A DNA stretch of 64,000 bases. Origin: a bacterium. GTDB lineage: Bacteria; Myxococcota; UBA727; JAUIJE01. The notes below the pieces were generated by a model. It worked only from the letters and a program-made list of their open reading frames with translations, had not been told where the DNA came from and ran no database searches. The stretch spans positions 248,001 to 312,000 of the forward strand of contig JAUIJE010000008.1 in NCBI GenBank assembly GCA_030431455.1. Reading direction: 5' to 3'. The position numbers and the translations under genes were made by a program. How positions within the stretch are numbered: position 1 is the stretch's first letter; every line of letters begins with the position of its first letter. Below, in pieces: positions 14,748 through 22,883 of the stretch.

Positions 14748-14903
14748 ATGCTCAACGCGTGGCGGTGTTGGGTTCGCCGGCACCGCCAGTCCATTGAGGC
14801 AGCACATGCCGTTGCTGTCGTCGTCACCCTTGCGCTCGAACTGGTTCTTCAGTCGAGCTCACCCAAACTCCCGCCACCGGCGGGAAAGGAGAAGAGAATA
14901 TGA
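14748..14903 (+). CDS. Small single-span membrane protein, 51 residues
   Basis: A short open frame with its own GGAG site (14738-14741). It has a basic N-terminus (AWRCWVRRHRQS) followed by one hydrophobic helix (AHAVAVVVTLALELVL) and a Pro/Lys tail. Its TGA overlaps the ATG of the next small membrane gene (ATGA at 14900), as in the following pairs. The positive-inside basic start and the coupling support it as real, though it is too short for family recognition. Confidence 0.45.
   Translation: MLNAWRCWVRRHRQSIEAAHAVAVVVTLALELVLQSSSPKLPPPAGKEKRI
14870..14884 (+). promoter_or_regulatory. Leader hairpin before the 63-residue membrane gene
   Basis: A perfect 6-bp stem CCCGCC/GGCGGG with a 3-base loop is followed by AAAGGAGAAGAGAAT and the ATG at 14900. 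Third copy of the hairpin plus AAAGGAGAAG leader. Confidence 0.5.
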
Positions 14904-15091
14904 ACACTGTCATCAAGATCGGCATCGGCATCCTCGTCGGGGCCGCGGGCGCCCTCGGCGGCCGCGCTCTCGTTGAGCGTCGCCGCGGGCGTCCGGCGCC
15001 GTTGCCCGAGTCCTCGGCCGCGGAGTCGGTGGCGCCGAACGGCGCGACCGCTACGGCCATGCCCGCTTCCGACGCCCTGGAGGCGTCGTGA
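14900..15091 (+). CDS. Small single-span membrane protein, 63 residues
   Basis: One N-terminal helix (VIKIGIGILVGAAGALGG), a basic stop (RRRGRP), then an Ala/Ser/Pro-rich tail ending MPASDALEAS. The layout (helix, RRR, PASDA) resembles the first 60 residues of the large membrane protein at 18672 (AVGLAAGWFAARRR ... LPASDAMS), so it may be a membrane anchor related to it. Its stop overlaps the GTG of the next gene (GTGA). Confidence 0.6.
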   Translation: MNTVIKIGIGILVGAAGALGGRALVERRRGRPAPLPESSAAESVAPNGATATAMPASDALEAS

Positions 15092-15171
15092 AGATTGCGC
15101 AGACGCTCATCACCGTCATCACGCTCATCGTCGCCGCGCACGACCTCTACCAGGACCTGCGACGGCGATGA
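15088..15171 (+). CDS. 27-residue membrane peptide coupled to parB
   Basis: A GTG-start frame encodes 27 residues: a hydrophobic stretch (AQTLITVITLIVAAH) and a charged tail DLYQDLRRR. It overlaps the previous gene (GTGA) and the parB start (ATGA), so it completes an unbroken chain of coupled genes. It is too short for homology, and its reality rests on this coupling. Confidence 0.4.
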   Translation: MKIAQTLITVITLIVAAHDLYQDLRRR

Positions 15172-15830
15172 GGGTGGCGATCGGACGGCTGGACGAAAAC
15201 CCCTTTCAACCTCGCCGTCATTTCGACGAGGACGGCATCGTGGAACTCGCTCGCAGCCTCAAGGCCGACGGCCTGATGCAGCCGCTCGTTGTCGCCAAGC
15301 GTGGTCGCCGCTTCCTGCTCATCGCCGGGGAGCGGCGGCTGCGCGCGGCGCGACATCTGGGCTGGTCGCACGTAGAGGTGCGGGTGGTGGATGCCGATGA
15401 TGAAAGGCTCCGCACGCTATCGATTGTCGAGAACCTGCAGCGGCGGGACCTGTCGGACGTCGAACGCGGTCGCGCGCTCAAGGCGCTGAAGGAGGCGGAG
15501 ACGCTGACGTGGGCGCAGGTGGCCGAACGTGTCGGGCTCGGCCGGCGGCGCGTGCTGCAACTCGTGAAGTTGCTGGACGCGCCGGAGGACGTGCTGGCCA
15601 TGGTCGAGCGCGGAGAGGCCAGCGAGCGCCGGGTGCGCGAACTGGTGCGGGAGGGCGTGGCTAGCGAGGAGCTCGCGGAGCGGTTGGCCCAACAAGGGGA
15701 ACCGCGGTGCACCCCAGCGCCGGCGTGGGAGCGGCCTCTGCGCCGACTCGAGCGCGCCCTTGCGGCGGCTGGCGACGATGAGCGGGCCGAGCTCCGCGCG
15801 CACCTATTGCGGCTCCTGGAGGCGTCGTGA
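15168..15830 (+). CDS. ParB/Spo0J-family protein
   Basis: 220 residues. The N-terminal ParB/Srx domain reads RLDENPFQPRRHFDEDGIVE, then LKADGLMQPLVV and the CTP-binding GERRLRAARHLGW; the central helix-turn-helix spans about 95-150 (LSDVERGRALKALKEAETLT, then WAQVAERVGLGRRRVLQLVKLL). The C-terminus is shorter than in chromosomal ParB. No parA is adjacent. A lone ParB next to a Ubl/E2/JAMM/ThiF set is the defining pairing of PRTRC cassettes. ATG at 15168 overlaps the preceding peptide gene. Confidence 0.88.
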   Translation: MRVAIGRLDENPFQPRRHFDEDGIVELARSLKADGLMQPLVVAKRGRRFLLIAGERRLRAARHLGWSHVEVRVVDADDERLRTLSIVENLQRRDLSDVERGRALKALKEAETLTWAQVAERVGLGRRRVLQLVKLLDAPEDVLAMVERGEASERRVRELVREGVASEELAERLAQQGEPRCTPAPAWERPLRRLERALAAAGDDERAELRAHLLRLLEAS

Positions 15831-15963
15831 TCCGAGTCGTCGTCGAAATCGAAGAGGACGCTGTCGCCGCCCTTGCCGCGGTCTTCGCCGAGATGGAGGG
15901 GATGACCGCGATGGGCTGCTCCGCCGAGTACGCGAGCTGCTCGAGCGCGAAGAGAGACGATAG
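15827..15963 (+). pseudogene. Small acidic protein with apparent frame break
   Basis: GTG at 15827 overlaps the parB stop and encodes IRVVVEIEEDAVAALAAVFAEMEG. From about 15900 the protein-like continuation (DGLLRRVRELLEREERR, stop 15961-15963) is in the -1 frame, just before the terminator hairpin. The zero frame instead runs through the terminator. A one-base change in the GGGG run (15898-15901), or a programmed -1 slip there, would join the halves into a 45-residue protein. Confidence 0.3.
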
Positions 15964-15969
15964 CCGGGG

Positions 15970-15996
15970 GCCCGCCGTCCGATTGGGGCGGCGGGC
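15970..15996 (+). terminator. Hairpin at end of the parB operon
   Basis: A perfect 8-bp stem GCCCGCCG/CGGCGGGC with an 11-base loop is followed by a modest T-rich stretch (TTGCATTTCTTT, from 16006). The position directly after the last frame fits a rho-independent terminator. Confidence 0.55.
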
Positions 15997-16020
15997 CGGT
16001 GGGACTTGCATTTCTTTAGC

Positions 16021-16076
16021 CCCGGGAACACGTGGGCGACGCATGCCCGGGCTCGCTGTTCCCGGGCCTGGGAACG
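16021..16076. repeat. CCCGGGAACA repeat cluster between parB and DUF927 gene
   Basis: A perfect 10-bp inverted pair CCCGGGAACA (16021-16030) / TGTTCCCGGG (16057-16066) is followed by a third, degenerate copy CCTGGGAACG (16067-16076). The region 15997-16200 has no gene. Repeats next to a parB gene could be its binding site; they do not match the chromosomal parS consensus. Confidence 0.45.
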
Positions 16077-16200
16077 AAAAAGTTGGGCGAAGTCAGTGCG
16101 CTACCGGTTTGGACCCATTCCGGACCGCAACCACCAGTCTCTCGCTGCGCGACCGTGGGGAACTGGGGACGCCGGGAGCAGGAGAGCTAATCCGTTGGAA

Positions 16201-18156
16201 CTACGAATCTTCTCCGTTCCCAATCCGAACACAAACGAGACGTTTGTTCGGACCAAAGAGGCGGACGTTCGCCTCGTATTTCCTGCCCTTTTCGATGAGG
16301 AGAAGCCCCTGCGCCTTCCAGGCGTCCAGAATGGGCGCCGGCTCGTAGCCCCACCGCTTGAGCCGCGGCTCAAGCTCGGCGCGCGCTATGCCGAGGTGGC
16401 CCTGGTAGTCCCACCTGCCGACGCAGTCCTTTGGAGCCACGCTCACGCCGCCGCCCTCGAACAGATGGCGATGGCGCTCGGCCCAGCCCTGGAGCATCTC
16501 GAGCGCTTCAGCCGCCGGGTCCCCCTCCTTGGCCTCGTCCAAGATCTTCGACCAGAGGGGGTCAGCGAGCGGGTCGGCCTCTGACCACGGGAGGAGCCCC
16601 GCCCTGCAGCCGGCGCGGTGTGCGACGTGGAGGACTGCGGCGTGGCTCGCGAGGCGATCGCCAACGCCACGTTGCGCACCGTGCGCGTAGTCGACCCGCA
16701 TCCGCCGGTGGTAGTCCCGCCACCGTCGCCACTTGCTCTTGCGGTCGAGGAGGTAGCGCGCGAACAGCAGGAGTGCATGGCCGTGGTTTCGCTCAATCCC
16801 CTCGCGGACCTTCGACGTCAGGTCTCTCATCTCCTCTGACTGTGCACCGAAGGGAAGGTCGCGCACGACGAGGCAGCGGGCGCGGAGCCCTGCGTGTGCA
16901 GTGCCCTCCCAGATGACCTGCTCTCCCGACGAGAGGAGAATCCCTCGTTGCCGACCGCCCGCCCGCTGCCGACCGGATCGGGCTGGCGGTGCCCCCTGCG
17001 TGAAGTCGTAAACCGCGTGCGCGATCTTCTCCTTGTCGCCGCGCGCCAACTTCGTGTCGTCGAAGAAGAGGGGGTGATCGGGGAGACCGACCGCGAGATC
17101 GTTGAACGCTGCGAGACTCGCGCCCCAGGTGTGCATGACCTCGTGCGGCGCGCCGACAACGCTGGCCGCAGCCTCGATGCAGGTGGACTTGCCGGTGCTC
17201 GTGCCGGAGCCGCCGAGATGAAGGACAAAGGACTGTGCGCCTAGGATGTCGAGCAGTGGCGCCGCGAGCGCGGCGGTCACCGCCAAGCGTGCGATCGGGT
17301 AAGGCTCCAGCAAGCCCATGGCGTCCTGCCAGCCGCTCAATGTCCCAGCCTCTTTGAAGCCGCGGGTGACGTCGACCCCCGTCGTGGGCCGTTGGTACAT
17401 GACCTCGAGGTCACCCGTGCACCTCTTCCCGCTTAGGAAAGACCGCCGGTGGGTCGTGATTCCACCGTCCTCGTCGAGCCACGTGGGCTCGCCACGGTCA
17501 ATCCAACCGCAGCGATTCGAGATCCAGGTCTCCGGCAGTCGCCGCACATCGGCTTGTTCCTGCTCGGCCAGGAACTCCGCAATGCGCCGCGCGTTCTTCT
17601 GGGTCGTCGGCGCGCCCAGCTTTGCGAGCTTCCGTATGCCTCCGCTCGAGAACGCTTGGTCGCGCTCGATGACAGCACTACCGGTCGAACCTCGGGACTC
17701 CCACGCCACCTTGAGCCGCTGATGGTCGCTATCGAGTTCAAGAACCCGACCGACGACGGCGATGATGCCCGGGCATATATTCGCGCCAGACGAGTCGTGC
17801 AGAGCCTGTCCGTCGAACGCGTACCCTGCCGGCGGGAGGAGCTTGTAGCCGTCGAGGACGACGCACATCGATAGGCGTTCAAGCATGTCGTGCGTGACGC
17901 CTGCGAAACCGACGGCGCCGGAGCACTCGACAACCTGCACGCCGCCCCACCCGTGGCGCCTGGACAGTGACGCGATGACCTTCGCCCGAAGGTCAGTATC
18001 GGCGTCATCGGCGAGCGGGATTTCAACGCCGTCGTCGGTCGTGAACTCCATCAGGTCGGCGCCGGGCCAGCCCGCCGCCCGCATCTCTCCCAGGCACTCC
18101 TGCGCTCGCGCGTTGGCGGCCTCCGAGGCCGGGCGAAAGAGGACCGAGAACCCCAT
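16201..18156 (-). CDS. DUF927-family ATPase
   Basis: 651 residues. The ATPase core is visible: LHLGGSGTSTGKSTCIEAA (Walker A, GxxGxGKST-like, about residue 315), then HPLFFDDTKLA (Walker B), and SSGEQVIWEGTAHAGLRAR, the typical DUF927 second region with the downstream Arg. The C-terminal 150 residues may be a winged-helix module. DUF927 proteins are helicase/packaging-like ATPases of plasmids and integrative elements, with unknown exact role. It lies 6 bases after the Xre gene on the same strand and is probably repressed with it. Confidence 0.75.
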   Translation of the reverse strand: MGFSVLFRPASEAANARAQECLGEMRAAGWPGADLMEFTTDDGVEIPLADDADTDLRAKVIASLSRRHGWGGVQVVECSGAVGFAGVTHDMLERLSMCVVLDGYKLLPPAGYAFDGQALHDSSGANICPGIIAVVGRVLELDSDHQRLKVAWESRGSTGSAVIERDQAFSSGGIRKLAKLGAPTTQKNARRIAEFLAEQEQADVRRLPETWISNRCGWIDRGEPTWLDEDGGITTHRRSFLSGKRCTGDLEVMYQRPTTGVDVTRGFKEAGTLSGWQDAMGLLEPYPIARLAVTAALAAPLLDILGAQSFVLHLGGSGTSTGKSTCIEAAASVVGAPHEVMHTWGASLAAFNDLAVGLPDHPLFFDDTKLARGDKEKIAHAVYDFTQGAPPARSGRQRAGGRQRGILLSSGEQVIWEGTAHAGLRARCLVVRDLPFGAQSEEMRDLTSKVREGIERNHGHALLLFARYLLDRKSKWRRWRDYHRRMRVDYAHGAQRGVGDRLASHAAVLHVAHRAGCRAGLLPWSEADPLADPLWSKILDEAKEGDPAAEALEMLQGWAERHRHLFEGGGVSVAPKDCVGRWDYQGHLGIARAELEPRLKRWGYEPAPILDAWKAQGLLLIEKGRKYEANVRLFGPNKRLVCVRIGNGEDS

Positions 18157-18162
18157 CGCCGA

Positions 18163-18531
18163 CTACCCCTTGCTCTCCGCGGTCTTGTCCACGGCCCGAA
18201 GCAGCGCACGAACCGCGTCCTCAGCCGCCTTTTGGACGAACTCGGGTCGGTCGGTGAGGGCATGAGCAATGCCCAGGGCGCGCGGGGACAAGCCGGGTAC
18301 CTCGGGGTCCTCTGCGCCCAATAGGTCCGCCGGATGGAGACCCAGCGCAGCTGAAAGGGCGACGATGGTGTCGAGCGTGGGCACGCGGGTGCCGCGCTCG
18401 ATGCGGTTGAGACCGTCGGGAGACATCCCTGCGACCTCTGCGAGCCTCTCCTGGCTCATGCCCTGCGCGGTCCGGAGTGCGCGGATGCGCTCTCGAACGA
18501 CGACGGCGATTTCTGATCTGGCACTCCCCAT
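18163..18531 (-). CDS. Xre-family transcriptional regulator
   Basis: 122 residues. A Cro/CI-type helix-turn-helix spans about 12-70: IRALRTAQGMSQERLAEVAG, then SPDGLNRIERGTRVPTLDTI and ALSAALGLHPADLLG. The C-terminal 50 residues are helical (PRALGIAHALTDRPEFVQKA) and could mediate dimerisation. It precedes the DUF927 ATPase on the same strand and is divergent from the membrane gene at 18672, so it may govern both. ATG at 18531 has GAGGG upstream. Confidence 0.85.
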   Translation of the reverse strand: MGSARSEIAVVVRERIRALRTAQGMSQERLAEVAGMSPDGLNRIERGTRVPTLDTIVALSAALGLHPADLLGAEDPEVPGLSPRALGIAHALTDRPEFVQKAAEDAVRALLRAVDKTAESKG

Positions 18532-18671
18532 TTGAAGCCCTCACGGACTCTTCTGGCGGAGACGCCAGGGGCATGACAGGACCAGAACGCCAGGGCTAGC
18601 ATTAAGACAACTGTCGTGTATGCGCAGTTGGCCAGGAGAACAGGCGCCGGGCGGCTGCCGGTGGGGGGCTC

Positions 18672-20057
18672 ATGGAGTTCGCGCTCGCAGGGGTGACGCT
18701 GGCGGTGGGTTTGGCCGCCGGCTGGTTTGCTGCCCGACGCCGCGTCGGCGCTGCGATGCCCGGGCCGATCGCCGAAGCAGAACACCATCCGACGTCCGAG
18801 CCGAGCGCGCTTCCGTTGCCGGCATCTGATGCGATGAGCCCGCCGGAGCTGGACGAGAACGCGGGGCTGCCAGATGGGGTGACCGTTGCGCTTCTCCCTG
18901 ACGAACCACCGCGGGCGCGGTACCGGATCGTCCCCGCCCCCGCGTCGTTAAAGACGATCATCGAGCCCTTGATCGGGCGTGGCCTCACCGCCGGTGTCTC
19001 AGGGGCGACCCTCGCCGGCGGCCTGTATCGCCTCACCTTTTCGCCGCACGTCGCGGGTGGCCTCGGATCGGGCTCGTTGTCGCTGATGAAGGCGGCGGGC
19101 GGCGTTCGGGCCATCGCCGTGGACGGTGCCAACAAGATCGTCGGCCAGGGCGTGCTTCGGAGCGCAACGGGGCTAGCCGTCGCGCACGGAGCGCTCATCG
19201 CCTGGCAGGTAGCGGCGTTCGTGACCGCCCAGAGGTTCTTAGCGGACATCAACAAGCGGCTGGGCAGCATAGAGAAGAGTGTTCAGCGCCTTCAGGACTG
19301 GCTCGAGACCGACCGCGCTGGACGACTCGACGCTGCATGGAGGTACGCGAAGGAGACCGCCGACTACCTGGCGTCCGGGGCTTACGACGAGAAGGAGGTC
19401 GATCTCCGCGTGCACCGCCTCGAAGAGCTGGAGGGAGACTGCCACGGCGTGATGCGCGCCGCGCTGCGAGACCTGGAGCAGCTGAAGGAGGAAGCGACGT
19501 GGCACGCCGATGAGGAGATGGTCCCTTCTGGGCTCGACGACGGCGCCGCGTTCGTGGAGGGTCTCTGTCAGCGCTGGACATTGCAGGCGCAGGTCTTCTT
19601 CTTCGCGGCGCAGACGCGCGCGGTTGCCGCCCAGCTGCGCTGCGCGCTGCCCGCGAGTCGCGAGGCATCGGCGCGACGGCTTGCCTCGCTGAAGGACGAG
19701 CTCGAGGAGGGCACGGCTACCATCGACGCTGTCCGCGGCGGGCTCACCGATCTCGTTTCTCACATGAAGGGCGGGTGGTTTACGTCTGAGGACGAGAAGA
19801 AAGCGGCGCGTAAAGAGCTTCGCGCAGAGATACGGAAGCTGGAAAAGGCAAAGGCCGAGCTTGGTGATGGCCTCCGCGAGGGCATCACCGATGCGATGCG
19901 CGTGGCCGGCGAGCTCGACGCACATGCAACATCAGGGATGGAGCTGATCGTAGATTTCGAAGGGGACGATGTTCGGCTGTGGCAAGACCTGTCCGCGGCC
20001 CCCGCGTCGCAGCCGGAGGGCAAGCGCAGGCGGAAGCGAAAGGCGGCGCGAAGTTGA
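18672..20057 (+). CDS. Membrane-anchored coiled-coil protein, unknown
   Basis: 461 residues. An N-terminal membrane helix (ALAGVTLAVGLAAGWFAA) is followed by RRR, a Pro/Glu linker with LPASDAMS, a weakly hydrophobic Gly/Ala-rich middle (about 100-190) and then a long helical, charged half (about 195-430) with coiled-coil segments such as EKKAARKELRAEIRKLEKAK. It ends in a basic tail (GKRRRKRKAARS). No family is recognised. It is translationally coupled to the next gene (TTGA overlap). The pair could be an envelope or surface structure of the element. Confidence 0.65.
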   Translation: MEFALAGVTLAVGLAAGWFAARRRVGAAMPGPIAEAEHHPTSEPSALPLPASDAMSPPELDENAGLPDGVTVALLPDEPPRARYRIVPAPASLKTIIEPLIGRGLTAGVSGATLAGGLYRLTFSPHVAGGLGSGSLSLMKAAGGVRAIAVDGANKIVGQGVLRSATGLAVAHGALIAWQVAAFVTAQRFLADINKRLGSIEKSVQRLQDWLETDRAGRLDAAWRYAKETADYLASGAYDEKEVDLRVHRLEELEGDCHGVMRAALRDLEQLKEEATWHADEEMVPSGLDDGAAFVEGLCQRWTLQAQVFFFAAQTRAVAAQLRCALPASREASARRLASLKDELEEGTATIDAVRGGLTDLVSHMKGGWFTSEDEKKAARKELRAEIRKLEKAKAELGDGLREGITDAMRVAGELDAHATSGMELIVDFEGDDVRLWQDLSAAPASQPEGKRRRKRKAARS

Positions 20058-21274
20058 CGGATGCCTCGCCGACGCCAGCAGATCAGCCGCCGGTGCCGGT
20101 GGCTTCAAGGCGGTGGCGGCGCGCTGCCGTCATTGTCGTAGCCCTCATTGTGGTGTTCGCCGCCGTCGGCGCAGCGGGCTACAGCCACTACCGCAGCGTG
20201 AAGCGCGAGCGCGCAGCCGCTTTGCTCGAGCTCGGCTTCGCTGAGTCTGATCTCGCCAAGGCTCAAGCCCTCGCCGAGGAGCTGGCAGCCGCAGAGTTCA
20301 AGACGTTCACCGCTGGCCGGCAGTTCGACGCCGCGGGTGAGGTCAGTTTCTACGAGGCGCATCGCCTCGATCCAAACCAGTGGTCAGGTACCAAGGTGGT
20401 GCTCATGTCGACGCAGGCCGCGTTGGACAGGAACCGGCTTGTGGACCGGCGAGGCGGCGTCACGTACAAGCTCCGAGTCCTCGACAAGGGACGCGAGCCG
20501 GTGACGATGACGAACCGAAACGCGTACCGCGAGTGGACGACCACGGAGTACTTCACCCACTACCGCGTCGTGACGGCGGCGGATCTGGCCGCGGCGAAAC
20601 AGACGTTGCTCCAGCTCAGCGCTCGTCACCAACGAGCCGTCCTCGCCGTCGCGGAGGCGAGGTTCATTTGGCAGTCGTGGACGGACGCAGCGATCGCGCC
20701 GGTGTCGAGCGAAGCGCGCGCGGCGGCCGACGAGGGGGCGTCGTCAGCGACACCGATCGTCTTTGAGATCGAGGTCTGTGGCGAGAGCCAGGAGGCGACG
20801 GCTTGGCCATCATCGAGCGTTGACGATGGGCCATTCACGATCGAGCCAGGAAATCGGGTCGGGCCGGTTGCCAACGGCAAGCCAGCATCCCCTGCGGATC
20901 TCGCGCAGCTCGGTTACGTGGTCCAGCTCGACGATGGCGGCCTCTACTGGTGGCGACGCATCGGCGACGGTGGGATCGAGGCGACCGCGCGCGACGCGCT
21001 CTCGGGCTGCCACGGTGGTTCCGCCGATGGCCGTGTCGAGACCTACCTGCAGGGCATCTCAGTCACGATCATGGACGAGCGCTTCAGGACCCCAAACGGC
21101 CACGGCGTAGGCACGTCTTTCGCGCGCGCGCGGAGGGCGATGTGCCCGGGTGGATGCGAGCTCGAGGACGAGGTTATGGGCTGGGACGCGGCGTTCAGCA
21201 CCGCCGATGGGATCACGATGTCTCGAGCGGAAGACGACCTCATCCGCGAGGTGCAGGCGACGCTCAAGAACTGA
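20054..21274 (+). CDS. Single-span membrane protein, unknown
   Basis: 406 residues starting at TTG 20054, which overlaps the previous stop by 4 bases. A basic N-terminus (SRRWRR) precedes one membrane helix (AAVIVVALIVVFAAVGAAGY); the rest is a soluble, probably periplasmic region with helices (about 60-100), a beta-rich C-terminal half and a few cysteines (EVCGES, SGCHGG, MCPGGCEL). No family recognised. Partner of the coiled-coil protein before it. Its 3' end overlaps the convergent VapE-like gene by 11 bases. Confidence 0.6.
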   Translation: MTDASPTPADQPPVPVASRRWRRAAVIVVALIVVFAAVGAAGYSHYRSVKRERAAALLELGFAESDLAKAQALAEELAAAEFKTFTAGRQFDAAGEVSFYEAHRLDPNQWSGTKVVLMSTQAALDRNRLVDRRGGVTYKLRVLDKGREPVTMTNRNAYREWTTTEYFTHYRVVTAADLAAAKQTLLQLSARHQRAVLAVAEARFIWQSWTDAAIAPVSSEARAAADEGASSATPIVFEIEVCGESQEATAWPSSSVDDGPFTIEPGNRVGPVANGKPASPADLAQLGYVVQLDDGGLYWWRRIGDGGIEATARDALSGCHGGSADGRVETYLQGISVTIMDERFRTPNGHGVGTSFARARRAMCPGGCELEDEVMGWDAAFSTADGITMSRAEDDLIREVQATLKN

Positions 21275-22301
21275 CCCCTTGGGACGTTGCCGAGGCGCGG
21301 CAAGAGCGCGCATGCTGGGATTGCGACGACACCGTAGAGCGCTGCGGCGTCAACGGCGACGAGCCCGATCCGAGCGCCCGCTGCCGAAGTTCGGCCCACA
21401 GTTGCTCGCAGTCCACCTCGAACGAGTCGTCGTACCCGTGCGCCTCAATCACCACCGTTGAGCGAGGCGCTGGTCTGAGGGCCCCCCGGTTGGCACCGAT
21501 GATCACGCAGCACTCCGCCTGAAACTGAGCCGGAGGGTTCGCAGACCACGGTGCGACCCACAGGACGTGGTGGCTGGCGACATCTGCCCGTGCCCGGCCG
21601 AACTTCCCCTTGCAGTAGAACGGGCTCGGGAACAGCTTGAAAGCGAACTCGGTCGCGCGAGCGACATCGGTGCGAGCCAGCACGAGCGCCGGGATCTGCC
21701 TGGGGGGGAACCCGAGCAGCCGGCGCGTGAGCTCCACGAGGACGCCTCCGAACGCGCCGTTCGGGTCCCTCGCGAAAATCGCCTGCCCAAGCAGTCGGTC
21801 GACGCGGGCTACACCATCCCAGGCAGGGAGCGCACCCAGGTACTCGGCCATCTCCGCGCGCGCCGTGCCCGGGGTGCTGAGCGGGCACGTCCTGCCGGTC
21901 CTCGGTGTCGGAGCCTGGAAGTTGAGCGGCTTCCCCGCTGAGATCACGGCGAGCCTCATCGCCGTAACGCCGCTGGCGCAGAGCTTCTCGAGCGCGACGC
22001 ACACGCGCGCCAACCAGGGTGATGTCGGCGCCCCCGGCACGTGCAGCAGTGCGTCCACGATGTCGGGGCCCGCGCCGCCACCGTAGTTGCGCGCCCAGTG
22101 GACGGGCGATGCCCCCTGGTCGAGCTGGCCCAATCCGCTTGCGGTGAAGCGCCACCAGCGTCCGGCACCGATCCGCACGTACACCCGCTCGAGCTCTCCA
22201 GCAGAAACGAAGGTGAACACGGAAACGTCGCCCGGCCTTCGCGGCCTGAGCCTCGAAAGGAATCTACTCCACCGCCTCTCCATCGGGTCCCGCGAGTTCA
22301 T
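21264..22301 (-). CDS. VapE-like fragment without Walker A
   Basis: 345 residues. The middle contains YLGALPAWDGVARVDRLLGQ, which matches the WDG-x-x-R-x-D motif that opens the virulence-associated E (VapE) ATPase domain, as also seen in the primase at 23170 (LPTWDGESRLDRVP). No GxxxxGK[ST] loop follows, so the ATPase core is missing or very divergent. The remaining C-terminal part (SHHVLWVAPWSANPPAQFQ, CVIIGANRG) is unrecognised. It is encoded 10 bases after the zinc-ribbon gene. It may be a remnant or an accessory of the replication module. Confidence 0.5.
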   Translation of the reverse strand: MNSRDPMERRWSRFLSRLRPRRPGDVSVFTFVSAGELERVYVRIGAGRWWRFTASGLGQLDQGASPVHWARNYGGGAGPDIVDALLHVPGAPTSPWLARVCVALEKLCASGVTAMRLAVISAGKPLNFQAPTPRTGRTCPLSTPGTARAEMAEYLGALPAWDGVARVDRLLGQAIFARDPNGAFGGVLVELTRRLLGFPPRQIPALVLARTDVARATEFAFKLFPSPFYCKGKFGRARADVASHHVLWVAPWSANPPAQFQAECCVIIGANRGALRPAPRSTVVIEAHGYDDSFEVDCEQLWAELRQRALGSGSSPLTPQRSTVSSQSQHARSCRASATSQGVSS

Positions 22302-22310
22302 CCCCGAACC

Positions 22311-22883
22311 TCACTTGCTGAGCTCTGCGTGGATCCGCCGTAGCCCCGCGACCTCATCGTCGATGGCCTTCCAAAACTCCTTACGGTACCCGTCGTACTC
22401 GGCGGCGATCCGCGCCCAGCGGCGGCGATGGCGGCCGCGCGGACGCGGAGGCGGTTCGTCCCTGAGCGTGCACGGCCACCATGCGAGCTCCCGCCACACA
22501 CCCCGGGCGCGCGCCGCCGCGCGCTCGTAGTCCGTCCGGTACTGGCTCCGATGTCGCACGCGCAGGCAATGCCGGCACCCGATCCCATCGCCCCCAACAA
22601 ACAACACGCGGACGCGGCGCTCGCAGTAGGGGCAGAGGGCATAGGGGCGCGGGCCACCGACGGCGAGGTCAACCCACTCCAGGTCAACGACAACGCCGCC
22701 AACGTGAAGACGGGGGCCGTCGCAGCCGAGCTCGGTGAGCACTCCACCGCCGAGGTCCCAGTAGTAGCAGGTGTCGGCCACGAGGAGCCGAGCTCGATGG
22801 AGCTCCGATACGTCGAGCCGAAGCAGGTCCTCGGCCCAGGGCCGGGTGCTCGTCGGGTACCTTCCGCTCTGCCAACTTCCCAT
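22311..22883 (-). CDS. Zinc-ribbon protein of integrative elements
   Basis: 190 residues. It contains a zinc ribbon CPYCERRVRVLFVGGDGIGC followed by RHCLRVRHRSQY, i.e. two CxxC knuckles about 17 residues apart, then a basic helical C-terminal part rich in Arg. Proteins with this CPxC..GCRHC layout and a following SQ are frequent hypothetical genes in plasmids and ICEs. The N-terminus (RLDVSELHRARLL, DTCYYWDLG) forms beta strands. It is followed closely by the VapE-like gene. Likely a nucleic-acid-binding accessory. Confidence 0.65.
   Translation of the reverse strand: MGSWQSGRYPTSTRPWAEDLLRLDVSELHRARLLVADTCYYWDLGGGVLTELGCDGPRLHVGGVVVDLEWVDLAVGGPRPYALCPYCERRVRVLFVGGDGIGCRHCLRVRHRSQYRTDYERAAARARGVWRELAWWPCTLRDEPPPRPRGRHRRRWARIAAEYDGYRKEFWKAIDDEVAGLRRIHAELSK

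Noticed and set aside
16021-16076. Canonical chromosomal parS
   Set aside because: Palindrome CCCGGGAACA does not match TGTTTCACGTGAAACA; kept only as a candidate element-specific site.
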